DNA of 49,644 nt from NCBI GenBank assembly GCA_964402405.1, contig CAYOCE010000003.1, positions 1 to 49,644 on the forward strand, given 5' to 3'. Below the pieces are notes generated by a model, which saw only the letters and a program-made list of their open reading frames with translations, was not told where the DNA came from and did no database searches. Below, piece by piece: positions 8,418 through 16,340 of this stretch. Position 1 is the stretch's first letter; each line of letters starts with the position of its first letter. A program made the translations under genes and the position numbers. The DNA is from CAYOCE01 sp964402405 (GTDB lineage: Bacteria; Pseudomonadota; Alphaproteobacteria; UBA7879).

Positions 8418-9398
8418 ATGACATATCATTCAAAATCAATTGCTTTAATCGGATGTGGCGACTGGGGCCAAAATATCATTAGAACCCTATCTCACATGGG
8501 TGTTCTGCGGGCTATTGTGGATACATATCATGGGGAAAAAGCCCAGGCTTTATCCCAATCCTATCAGGTACCGTTACTATACCCTGATGATGCTCTAAGG
8601 GACCCTGAAATCCTGGGGGTGATTATTGCAACCCCCACCCCTACTCACTTTGATCTCGCTAAAAAGGTGCTAATGGCGGGCAAGCATGTGTTGGTTGAAA
8701 AACCCATGGTAACAGATTTAGATCAAAATAAGCTCCTTGAAAAACTAGCGACTGATAATAACCTGGTTTTGTTAGTAGGTCATTTATTACAATACCATCC
8801 AGCCTTTAGAACTATTTTAGATTTGATAGGTCAGGGAACTTTAGGGGATATTCAATACGTGCAATCAAATCGCATGAACCTAGGGAAGCTCCATGCCCAT
8901 GATGATGTCCTATGGGATTTTATTCCCCATGATTTATCCATGGTTTTGAAAGTGATGGGGGAACTCCCTGAACGCGTACGGGCTACCTGCAGTTCCTATG
9001 CTATTAAGGATGTGGGTGATATATGCTCGGTAGAGTTAAAATTTGCAGGGAATAAATTTGGCCGTATCTTTTTGTCTCGCTTGAGCCCTTTCAAAGAGCA
9101 CAAATTAACGGTGATAGGGTCCAAGGCCATGGCTGTGTTTGATGATACCCAGCCTTGGACCCATAAACTGGTGCTAACCCATTATGAGATAGAGCGTGCG
9201 GGCACCCCTAGATTAATCAAGGGAGAGGTTGAAAACGTTAACCTCCCCGCCTCGGAGCCCTTACGCCTAGAATGCCAACATTTCCTAGATGCCATCGCCG
9301 GAAACGCCATCCCCAGAACCCCCGCCCGGGATGCCGAGGATATCTTGCGCGTGATTCTACAGGCGCAAGATTCTATTAAATTAGGGGACTGGGTGTAA
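8418..9398 (+). CDS. Gfo/Idh/MocA family NAD(P)-dependent oxidoreductase
   Basis: 326 residues. The N-terminal Rossmann domain shows IALIGCGDWGQNIIRTL (GxGxxG-type), the family IIATPTPTHFDLAKKVLMAG and the catalytic EKPM (about residue 95). The C-terminal alpha/beta domain has GHLLQYHPAF, a typical substrate-pocket motif, and IPHDLSMVL. Members oxidise or reduce sugar-like or inositol-like substrates, often in nucleotide-sugar biosynthesis; the substrate cannot be read here. No sugar-nucleotide genes are adjacent. A hairpin terminator follows. Confidence 0.85.
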   Translation: MTYHSKSIALIGCGDWGQNIIRTLSHMGVLRAIVDTYHGEKAQALSQSYQVPLLYPDDALRDPEILGVIIATPTPTHFDLAKKVLMAGKHVLVEKPMVTDLDQNKLLEKLATDNNLVLLVGHLLQYHPAFRTILDLIGQGTLGDIQYVQSNRMNLGKLHAHDDVLWDFIPHDLSMVLKVMGELPERVRATCSSYAIKDVGDICSVELKFAGNKFGRIFLSRLSPFKEHKLTVIGSKAMAVFDDTQPWTHKLVLTHYEIERAGTPRLIKGEVENVNLPASEPLRLECQHFLDAIAGNAIPRTPARDAEDILRVILQAQDSIKLGDWV

Positions 9399-9439
9399 CC
9401 TCTGATTTGAAAGACCAAAAACATCATCACTCTGGACAA

Positions 9440-9468
9440 AAATAATCCCACAAAATGTGGGATTATTT
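9440..9468. terminator. Bidirectional hairpin between converging genes
   Basis: A perfect 13-bp stem AAATAATCCCACA / TGTGGGATTATTT with a 3-nt loop. It lies between the oxidoreductase (+) and the secreted orphan (-), so it may stop both. The A/T-rich base of the stem provides short U-runs. Confidence 0.65.
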
Positions 9469-9500
9469 GTAGGGCTGGCTAATATTAAGGGGTGATATAT

Positions 9501-10127
9501 CTATTCTTGTAAGGAGAGAATAGCTTGAAATAAGCTGTCATACTCTGTTGGGTCGTCCCTTCCCTCTAAAATCTGGCCCCAGGTTGGTTCGTCTAGCCTC
9601 CCTAATAGGTTCCCCACAGCGTCCTTTGTACTATAAGTTGTCCAAGAATCGTCAGTGTCCTCAGCAGTATATAAAATATTTTTGGGTAAAGATTGATCAA
9701 GATGAAGACTAACCTGTAAGGATCCATATTGTTTCTCAAAAACAGTTTCCTCTTCATTGATTTCGTTCTCGTTGAAGACGCGTGATATATTTCCAACTTC
9801 CAAGAATTCTACATTTTCCCCAGGGTACTCTGCAAAATTAAATAACATTAGAGCTTGAGGTGGATCTTGAAAAGCTTGCATTATGTTATCTCGCAGCCCA
9901 ACATTTCTAGTTTTAATAGTAAGAATTCCTGTAGGAAAATATCTGTTTTTAAATTCCTCTTTTGTAAGGTCAGTAATTTCAATTAAGCGGCCTATGTCGT
10001 CATCACAACAACGGTGCAATCGTACTGGAATATTAGCCTCAAGAATATTTTCTTGATAAGCAGCAAAAGGACTATACCCTAAGAACCCCATTAATAAAAA
10101 ACTAGAAACAAAATTTATCTTTTTCAT
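9501..10127 (-). CDS. Sec-secreted orphan protein
   Basis: Not recognised. The start is ATG 10127, preceded by AAAGGAATTAAA; an upstream in-frame Met (10157) would place the signal peptide internally and is disfavoured. The 208-residue product opens with a signal peptide (MKKINFVSSFLLMGFLGYSP, cleavage probably near FAA). The mature part is acidic, with HRCCDDDIG early, a mixed alpha/beta middle and an acidic C-terminus (EGRDDPTEYDSLF). A CC pair near the mature N-terminus could form disulfides. It is one of about ten short, signal-bearing orphans here, each with its own ribosome site. Periplasmic or exported; function unknown. Confidence 0.75.
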   Translation of the reverse strand: MKKINFVSSFLLMGFLGYSPFAAYQENILEANIPVRLHRCCDDDIGRLIEITDLTKEEFKNRYFPTGILTIKTRNVGLRDNIMQAFQDPPQALMLFNFAEYPGENVEFLEVGNISRVFNENEINEEETVFEKQYGSLQVSLHLDQSLPKNILYTAEDTDDSWTTYSTKDAVGNLLGRLDEPTWGQILEGRDDPTEYDSLFQAILSLQE

Positions 10128-10269
10128 TTTAATTCCTTTCTTCATATATTTATACACACATTAAAATCACAGATCTATTTCCGTGAAGATTTACATAATA
10201 AATATATAGGAATGCACAATGATTATTTCAAGGAAAAAAATGAATAAATTGAGAATTTTAAAAAAGGCT

Positions 10270-11502
10270 CTATTTTTTCAAAAATGTCGTCACCAAACAT
10301 AAGGCACCCATACCTGACAAAAAATACCCAGGGATCAACGGATCGTTATAAACACTAATAATATAGGTCAGGAAAATAGGGGCGGTACCGCCGAAGATGG
10401 TGCTTCCCAAATTGTAGCTAAAACTAATGCCCGTGTAGCGTCCTTGGCTGGGAAATAGTTTTTGCATATAGGAATTTTGGGATCCAGAAAGGGCTGCAAA
10501 AAGAATCGCAAAGATGAATTCTGCCCCCAGTAAATGTGGCCAAGTTTTCATTTGGATCATGATGAATACAACAGGCATGAACAAGATGGTCATAAGGCAC
10601 ATCACCCTAATAAACAATTGTGAATTGGAAAAATCGAACCATAATCCCATCAATGGTGTCGCCACTAAATAAACAGCAAGTCCTATCATATTCAGTAGCA
10701 TGGCATCATGAAGAGGTATTCCCAAAGAGTTGGTGAAATACACATTCATAAACCCAATCAAGGTATAGGCAACCGCCCCATCCAAGGCCCCAATGGAAAA
10801 GGTTTTAATCATCGACGGTAGATGGTTTTTAATTACATGGTGGAGAGGTTTTTTGGAAATTGTCTTGTTTCTTTTCATTTCCTCAAAGACAGGTGTTTCA
10901 TCAACGCGCCGCCTTAGGTAAAACCCCAGAAGACTAATCAAGGCGCCTAGGATAAAGGGAACTCTCCACATCCAATTTGGTCCCTGGGTGCTGGTCACTA
11001 AAAATCCCATGCCCATGGCAAGGAGTCCACCAATCCCGCCCGAGCTACCAATGATAGCACTCACAAATCCGGGATATTTATCCCCAATATGCTCAAGGGC
11101 AAAAATGGCTGCGCCATTATATTCTCCGCCTGCAGATGCCCCTTGCAATAGACGACACCCCACAATAATCAAAGGAGCTAAAATACCGATATATTCAAAA
11201 TCTGGGGTAATGCCCATGATGAGCGTTGGCAATCCCATCAATAAAATAGAAACAGACAGGGCATGTTTTCGACCGAATTTATCTCCTAAATACCCAAACA
11301 ACAAAGCCCCAAAGGGACGCATGACGAATCCTGCCAAAAAGGCTCCATAGGCGGCAAGCAGGGAGGCCGTATCACTGTGGGCTGGAAAATAAACTTTAGC
11401 GAGAATCGCAGCAAAAACACCATAAAGGGTGAAATCGTAGAACTCCAACACCGTCCCCAAAATACTGGTAAATATAATCTTAGATTTTTTCATGGTCGCC
11501 AT
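10270..11502 (-). CDS. MFS metabolite:H+ symporter (ProP-like)
   Basis: A 12-helix inner-membrane transporter of 410 residues. The N-terminus LGTVLEFYDFTLYG is the hallmark of the metabolite:proton symporter family (ProP, KgtP, ShiA). The MFS signature between helices 2 and 3 reads GYLGDKFGRKHAL, and RLLQGASAGGEYNGA in helix 4 is the conserved substrate/proton segment. The substrate could be betaine/proline, a dicarboxylate or another metabolite; it cannot be decided from sequence alone. Met1 follows AGAAGGG. The tail is shorter than ProP and lacks its coiled coil, so osmosensing is unlikely. Confidence 0.85.
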   Translation of the reverse strand: MATMKKSKIIFTSILGTVLEFYDFTLYGVFAAILAKVYFPAHSDTASLLAAYGAFLAGFVMRPFGALLFGYLGDKFGRKHALSVSILLMGLPTLIMGITPDFEYIGILAPLIIVGCRLLQGASAGGEYNGAAIFALEHIGDKYPGFVSAIIGSSGGIGGLLAMGMGFLVTSTQGPNWMWRVPFILGALISLLGFYLRRRVDETPVFEEMKRNKTISKKPLHHVIKNHLPSMIKTFSIGALDGAVAYTLIGFMNVYFTNSLGIPLHDAMLLNMIGLAVYLVATPLMGLWFDFSNSQLFIRVMCLMTILFMPVVFIMIQMKTWPHLLGAEFIFAILFAALSGSQNSYMQKLFPSQGRYTGISFSYNLGSTIFGGTAPIFLTYIISVYNDPLIPGYFLSGMGALCLVTTFLKK

Positions 11503-11650
11503 GTTTAGCCCTTCTTCGTAAAACTATTTCTGCACCTTAACAAAAATAGTTTTTTTTTCAACTAAAAAGGATTGCGCAATAGGGGGTAGGTTCGCTAGAC
11601 TGAATATAGAAACTTGAGTTCAAGATAAAAATCTAAAAATTGTAAAGATG

Positions 11651-11774
11651 GTGTCATCCTCGCTAAGGGCCCTCAGGCCCGCCAGCGGGGATCCAGAAAA
11701 AGCAAGCGCTGTATGGATCCCCGACCTGCAAAAATACCTTATTTTATAAGGTATTTTATTGGCCGAGGATGACA
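11651..11774. repeat. Palindromic intergenic repeat, family B (copy 2)
   Basis: Same ends as the 6763 copy: GTCATCCTCGCTAAGGGC, then GCGGGGATCCAGAAAAA. The right arm GGATCCCCGACC runs to GGCCGAGGATGAC. It lies between the MFS gene and tolQ, in the 337-bp divergent region where the tolQRAB promoter should be; I could not assign that promoter. Confidence 0.8.
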
Positions 11775-11839
11775 GCCTTTTTTTCAATAGATTTCCGTTA
11801 GAACTTGAGAAATATATTATATAAATTAGGGGTGAATAA

Positions 11840-12544
11840 ATGATTGATACAAGCTCAGGCACTGTTGTAATGGCAAGTACGGTTCATAAGTTAGATGTTT
11901 CCGCATGGGGCCTCTTTTGGAACGCCGATATTGTTGTGCAGGCAATTATGGTGATGCTCCTGGCGGCATCTGTTTGGTCATGGACGATTATGTTTACAAA
12001 ATGGGCCCAATACAGATCTGTTGCCAAAGAAACCAAACGCTTTGAGGATATATTTTTCTCCAGCTCGAACCTTGATGAAATCGCAGAAAAAGCCCGATAT
12101 AATACATCGAGCCCTATGGTACAACTCTTTTTAAAAACCCTCCACGAATGGAACGCCTTAAAATCCAAGATTCAAGACCCCCAAGAATGTCTTGAAAAGG
12201 TTGATCGTCTGATGACAGGCTCCATCCGTAATAGCTTGGAAAAGTTGGAATCTCATTTAGGCTTTTTAGCAACGGTTGGATCCACAGCCACATTTGTGGG
12301 TCTTTTTGGAACGGTATGGGGTATTATGCACAGCTTCCAATCAATTGCAGCCTCTAAAAACACCAGCCTTGCCGTTGTGGCCCCAGGTATTGCCGAGGCC
12401 CTATTTGCAACAGCCCTGGGGTTGATTGTGGCAATTCCTGCCGTGGTTGCCTATAACCGACTTTCTTCTTTTTGTAATGCTTATGGATCAAGACTAGAAA
12501 ACTTTGCTGATGAATTGATTGTGGTTCTTAGAACAAAATCGTAG
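11840..12544 (+). CDS. tolQ: Tol-Pal system proton channel subunit TolQ
   Basis: An inner-membrane subunit that with TolR forms the proton-driven motor of the Tol-Pal system for outer-membrane constriction at division. 234 residues with a first TM at about 30-50 (QAIMVMLLAASVWSWTIMF) and two more in the C-terminal half (LGFLATVGSTATFVGLFGTV and IAEALFATALGLIVAIPAVV). GLFGTVWGIMHSF and EALFATALGL are the conserved ExbB/TolQ channel motifs. First gene of tolQRAB; GGGGTGA precedes the ATG. Confidence 0.95.
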   Translation: MIDTSSGTVVMASTVHKLDVSAWGLFWNADIVVQAIMVMLLAASVWSWTIMFTKWAQYRSVAKETKRFEDIFFSSSNLDEIAEKARYNTSSPMVQLFLKTLHEWNALKSKIQDPQECLEKVDRLMTGSIRNSLEKLESHLGFLATVGSTATFVGLFGTVWGIMHSFQSIAASKNTSLAVVAPGIAEALFATALGLIVAIPAVVAYNRLSSFCNAYGSRLENFADELIVVLRTKS

Positions 12545-12559
12545 AGAAGGACTGATACC

Positions 12560-12994
12560 ATGGCATTCAATGTTAACACACGATCTTCTGGATCGAGGCT
12601 AGGAAAACGACATCACCCCGTTTCAGATATTAACGTCACGCCCCTCGTGGACGTCATGTTGGTATTGCTGATTGTTTTTATGATTACAGCCCCCCTCTTA
12701 AATGTGGGGGTAGAAGTGGATCTACCTAAAACCGAGGCCGCAGCCCTGAGTGATAAAACAGAACCTTTGGTGATTACCATTAATCATAAACAAGAATTAT
12801 TTCTGCAAGAAACAAAAATAGAATGGAACAAGTTAATTCCCAGACTGCAGGCCATTAGCGAACATAACCAACGCTTGAAAATTTATGTTCGGGGGGATCA
12901 GAACATTCATTACGGAAAGATAATGGAATTGATGGGAATGCTGAGTAATGGTGGGTTTGAAAAAGTAGCCCTAATCGCCGAGCCACCAAAATAA
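12560..12994 (+). CDS. tolR: Tol-Pal system motor subunit TolR
   Basis: 144 residues. A single TM near residues 30-50 begins with DINVTPLVDVMLVLLIVFMI, where the Asp in PLVDVMLVL is the proton-carrying residue of the ExbD/TolR family. The periplasmic part contains VEVDLPKTEA, and ends GGFEKVALI, the usual C-terminal motif. It starts 15 bp after tolQ with a GAAGGAC ribosome site, so it is cotranscribed. Confidence 0.95.
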   Translation: MAFNVNTRSSGSRLGKRHHPVSDINVTPLVDVMLVLLIVFMITAPLLNVGVEVDLPKTEAAALSDKTEPLVITINHKQELFLQETKIEWNKLIPRLQAISEHNQRLKIYVRGDQNIHYGKIMELMGMLSNGGFEKVALIAEPPK

Positions 12995-13024
12995 CCAAAA
13001 AGGATAGCTTTTTTTGGAAAAAAT

Positions 13025-13864
13025 ATGAATTTGAAACGCCCAGTATTATATTCAATTGGTCTACATATCTTCGTCATCTTGTTGATGGTTGTGGGGATGC
13101 CTCACTTTTCCAAAAAACATCCCCTATCTCCCCCCTTGGTACAGGTTGAAATGGTGAAGATTGGCCCAAAAACCTTAATCCCCCTAAAGACGATGGAAGA
13201 AAAACTGGTAAAGCCCCAGGAGATGCCTAAACCTGTGCCAAAGGCCCAACCAAAGCCAGAGCCCATAAAACCCAAAACCCCTGATCCAAAACCTGATGTT
13301 GTTCAAATCCACAACAAAAAGGAACAGGCAAAAGTGGCGCTCAAAAAGACCCCTGAAAAGCTCAAGGAACCTGAGCCTTCTAAATCAAAAAAGCAGGCAG
13401 ATAAAAAGAAAACCAAGACAAAACCCAAGGAAGATGATTTTATGTCTGTCTTAAATTCCCTGGAAAAAATGCCCGCCCATCAGGAATCAAAATCTAAAGA
13501 TACTAAAAAAACAAAGAATGCCAACCCTGCAGGGAATGACATTACAGATACCTTGACCCTATCGGAATTGGATGCTTTGCGGGCGCAATTGTCACGATGC
13601 TGGGCGTTACCCGCAGGGGCACGGGAGGCAGAAGGATTGATTGTGGAAATCAAAGTGACCATGAATCCAGATGCAACCGTTCAGCAAACTAAAATTATGA
13701 ATGAATCTAAAATGTCCAAGGATCCGTTTTTCCAAACAGCCGCTGAAAGCGCCAGACGGGCCTTGCTGGATCCTGCCTGCAGTCCGTTACTATTGCCCGC
13801 CAATAAATATAATGAATGGCGGGAATTTAAAATTACATTCAACCCTAAGGAGATGTTTTCATGA
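13025..13864 (+). CDS. tolA: Tol-Pal system protein TolA
   Basis: 279 residues in the TolA layout: one N-terminal TM anchor (YSIGLHIFVILLMVVGM, about 9-25), a long Lys/Pro/Glu-rich linker (about 50-165, with many KPKP and KKT strings) spanning the periplasm, and a C-terminal TonB-like domain from about 185. That domain carries LRAQLSRCWALPAGA and VEIKVTMNPDATV, a standard alphaproteobacterial TolA signature with its Cys pair. It links the TolQR motor to TolB/Pal. It follows tolR by 30 bp, and its stop overlaps the tolB start (ATGA). Confidence 0.92.
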   Translation: MNLKRPVLYSIGLHIFVILLMVVGMPHFSKKHPLSPPLVQVEMVKIGPKTLIPLKTMEEKLVKPQEMPKPVPKAQPKPEPIKPKTPDPKPDVVQIHNKKEQAKVALKKTPEKLKEPEPSKSKKQADKKKTKTKPKEDDFMSVLNSLEKMPAHQESKSKDTKKTKNANPAGNDITDTLTLSELDALRAQLSRCWALPAGAREAEGLIVEIKVTMNPDATVQQTKIMNESKMSKDPFFQTAAESARRALLDPACSPLLLPANKYNEWREFKITFNPKEMFS

Positions 13865-15315
13865 ATACCCCTCGTCTTTCAAACTGTGGATCGCTAAATT
13901 TCAAGTATCTTCGTCGGGCATGTATGAAGAATACATTATCCCTCCTCGGTCTTTCATTTAGCCTCCCACATTTTGAAATACTTCAGGTAAGGAAGATAGT
14001 TTTATTTATTCTCTGTATGCTATTGCCAATTACTGCATCCACCAATGCCAGTCTTCATTTAGAGGTCACGCAAGGGAATATTAAACCTATGCCTCTTGCA
14101 ATCACCCACTTCGAGACCAGCACACCCCAGGAAAAAGAAGTGGCTGATAAGATTGTTAAGATCATTAAGGATAATCTAATTAGTACAGGCCTATTTTTAA
14201 TGATTAGCAGCGATGCCTTTATTCAAACTATAATTCCTTTTAACGTACGCCCTCGTTTTGATGATTGGCGCAAGCTGAATGCCCAAGCCCTGGTGAATGG
14301 TAAAGTTGAAACCCTTCCCAATGGCCATGTTAAAGTAAGCTTCCGCTTGTGGGATGTACTAGCTGAGCAGCCCATGGCGAATTCATCGTTACAAACAACG
14401 GTCAAATACCATCGTCGTATCGCCCATTTGATTTCAGATGCCATCTACAAACGGATCACAGGGGAAGATGGATATTTTGATACGCGTATTGTCTATGTGG
14501 CAGAGCGAGGTCCCCAGAAATATCGTCAAAAGAGGCTCGCCATTATGGATCAAGATGGAGAAAATCACCAATATCTGACGGATGGAAAATATATGGTCCT
14601 AACCCCTAGATTTGACCAGAACCTTCAAAAAGTTGCCTATTTATCCTATATTGGTCGAATGCCCAAAGTCTTTGTTTTAGATTTGGAAACAGGTAAGCAT
14701 GAACTAGTGGGGCATTTCCCTGGAATGACCTTTGCCCCTCGGTTTTCACCAGATGGGAGTAAACTCGTTTTAAGCCAATCTTTGAAGGATAAAACCTCCA
14801 TTTATTTGGTGGATCTAAGAACAAAAGAATCACGCCAACTAACAAATTTTCCTGGAATCGATACATCGCCTTCCTATTCTTCTGATGGTAGATCAATTGT
14901 TTTCAATTCGGATCGCAGTGGAACAAAGCAGCTTTATGTTATGGATGCCAATGGGGGAAATATAAAACGTATCAGCTTTGGCAAAGGTACCTATGCAACG
15001 CCGGTTTGGTCACCCCGGGGAGATCTGATTGCCTTTACAAAAACACAAGGAGGACAGTTTTACATTGGAGTCATGAAACCCGACGGATCAGCAGAAAGAC
15101 TTTTATCGACAGGATTTGTGGTGGAGAGCCCCACCTGGGCCCCCAATGGCAGAACCATCATGTTTGCTCGCCAAGAAAAATCAACGCCAGGCAAAGCTGG
15201 CATTGTAAGACTTTATGCAACTGACATTACGGGAAACCATGAACGAGCCATCCGCATTCCGGGAGATGGATCTGATCCTGCCTGGTCCCCCTTACTGCCC
15301 TTAATATTTAAGTAG
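13861..15315 (+). CDS. tolB: Tol-Pal periplasmic beta-propeller protein TolB
   Basis: 484 residues. The mature protein has the TolB N-terminal domain (LHLEVTQGNIKPMPLAI, about 60-190), then six WD-like propeller blades with the classic FSPDGSKL, YSSDGRSIVFNSDRSG and WSPRGDLIAFT motifs. ATG 13861 overlaps the tolA stop and has AAGGAG at proper spacing, so it is the best start. However, the hydrophobic signal (KIVLFILCMLLPITASTNA) then begins only near residue 43, so either the signal has an unusually long n-region or an internal start (Met22) is used. pal does not follow; a palindromic repeat and a secreted orphan do. Confidence 0.93.
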   Translation: MNTPRLSNCGSLNFKYLRRACMKNTLSLLGLSFSLPHFEILQVRKIVLFILCMLLPITASTNASLHLEVTQGNIKPMPLAITHFETSTPQEKEVADKIVKIIKDNLISTGLFLMISSDAFIQTIIPFNVRPRFDDWRKLNAQALVNGKVETLPNGHVKVSFRLWDVLAEQPMANSSLQTTVKYHRRIAHLISDAIYKRITGEDGYFDTRIVYVAERGPQKYRQKRLAIMDQDGENHQYLTDGKYMVLTPRFDQNLQKVAYLSYIGRMPKVFVLDLETGKHELVGHFPGMTFAPRFSPDGSKLVLSQSLKDKTSIYLVDLRTKESRQLTNFPGIDTSPSYSSDGRSIVFNSDRSGTKQLYVMDANGGNIKRISFGKGTYATPVWSPRGDLIAFTKTQGGQFYIGVMKPDGSAERLLSTGFVVESPTWAPNGRTIMFARQEKSTPGKAGIVRLYATDITGNHERAIRIPGDGSDPAWSPLLPLIFK

Positions 15316-15340
15316 AGGATCGCTTCTAACTGTAATTTTA

Positions 15341-15482
15341 TCTCTCTCAGACCACCCCGGCGAAAGTGGCCTTTAGGCCCTCCCGGCGTAGGCCGGGATC
15401 CATTCGATAAATCGCTGCATGGGTCCCGTTTTTCAACGGGATGACCTGAAGGCCACTTTCGCCGGGGTGGTCCTGAAAGAGA
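15341..15482. repeat. Palindromic intergenic repeat, family A (copy 3)
   Basis: Outer arms TCTCTCAGACCACCCC and GGGGTGGTCCTGAAAGAGA, with inner arms GGCGAAAGTGGCC and GGCCACTTTCGCC: a long near-perfect stem. It sits after tolB and about 36 bp from the ligA 3'-end remnant, and may terminate transcripts from both sides. Confidence 0.8.
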
Positions 15483-15517
15483 AAAATAGAGTAATTTGTA
15501 CTTTTTAACGTCGAACT

Positions 15518-15580
15518 CTATACTCTACCCCTCACCATCTGCATCCACTCTTCTTCATTCAATATCTTAACCCCTAGCTT
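15518..15580 (-). pseudogene. Duplicated ligA 3' end (C-terminal codons and stop)
   Basis: Read on the minus strand this 63-bp piece encodes KLGVKILNEEEWMQMVRGRV and a TAG stop. The true LigA ends KLGVKVLNEEEWMGIVG. Identity is high over the first 14 codons with silent changes, then the tails differ. It starts 14 bp beyond the stop of the secreted orphan at 15594. It is not a functional gene; it is a remnant of the ligA end left on the far side of an inserted gene. Confidence 0.75.
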
Positions 15581-15593
15581 GAAAAGAACTCTA

Positions 15594-16271
15594 TTAGTCC
15601 TCATCAATAACCATGTGGGAAGATGATTGACGAGGTGGTGCTGCATTTAAGGGATCTTTATATTCAACATGTATCAGCCCCCCGTTAAATTCATTTGAAA
15701 ATATAACAATCTTATTTGAACTGTATTGAGGGTCTATCCACCTTCCATTGAACTGTGAAACATTAGGAGGAGGAGCTCCGATATCAGGTGGAGGAAGCAA
15801 ATCATCATATTTTGGCATTCCTCTAGTCATTAATACAATACTCTTGTGATGACCATTTTCAGTAAAACATTTCAACCTATCTAAATTTGTTATTTGTACT
15901 TCCCCAGTACTTACCCTCTGACGCACATAAAGAGGCAGGTCTTCTTTCCTTAAATGAAACTCCCCATAGGGTCGCCCAGAAAGAGGAGGGGGCACATTAA
16001 ATCCGTCTCCATTATTATCGATCACAATTTCGTGTTCTCCACCTCTATCTCTTACCTGAAAAGAAATTTTCTCAATATGAATAGGCATTCTTGGAACCAT
16101 ATTATGCATCGTAAGCACATTGTCTGACGGCGTTATGACATTTTTATGGGTTAAGTTTGTAAACGGATCTTTTTCGAATTCTGTAGGTGAATTTCTATCA
16201 CCTAATCCCAAGGCTTTCACGTTAATTATAGATAAAAAAAATAGAACAAAAAGAAGAAAACCTTTTTTCAT
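15594..16271 (-). CDS. Sec-secreted orphan inserted at the ligA 3' end
   Basis: 225 residues, not recognised. A signal peptide (MKKGFLLFVLFFLSIINVKA) is followed by a Pro-rich, beta-looking mature part with HIEKISFQVRDRGGEHEIVI, PPPLSGRPYG and YDDLLPPPDIGAPPP. The ATG has a strong AGGAGGTGAG, and a TTGACA-type promoter lies between it and ligA. The gene lies between intact ligA and a diverged copy of the ligA 3' end, the layout seen again at ymdB, so it looks like a cargo gene that entered here. An exported role is inferred from the signal only. Confidence 0.75.
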   Translation of the reverse strand: MKKGFLLFVLFFLSIINVKALGLGDRNSPTEFEKDPFTNLTHKNVITPSDNVLTMHNMVPRMPIHIEKISFQVRDRGGEHEIVIDNNGDGFNVPPPLSGRPYGEFHLRKEDLPLYVRQRVSTGEVQITNLDRLKCFTENGHHKSIVLMTRGMPKYDDLLPPPDIGAPPPNVSQFNGRWIDPQYSSNKIVIFSNEFNGGLIHVEYKDPLNAAPPRQSSSHMVIDED

Positions 16272-16300
16272 AACTCACCTCCTAAATTATCAATAATTTT

Positions 16301-16329
16301 AGAGTAAATATTTTTAAAAAATTTGTCAA
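16301..16329 (-). promoter_or_regulatory. Candidate promoter of the secreted orphan
   Basis: On the minus strand, a perfect TTGACA (16324-16329), a 17-nt A/T-rich spacer, and TACTCT (16301-16306; 3 of 6 to consensus). It lies about 30 bp upstream of the ATG, inside the presumed inserted segment. Confidence 0.5.
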
Positions 16330-16340
16330 TTTTTTTAATA

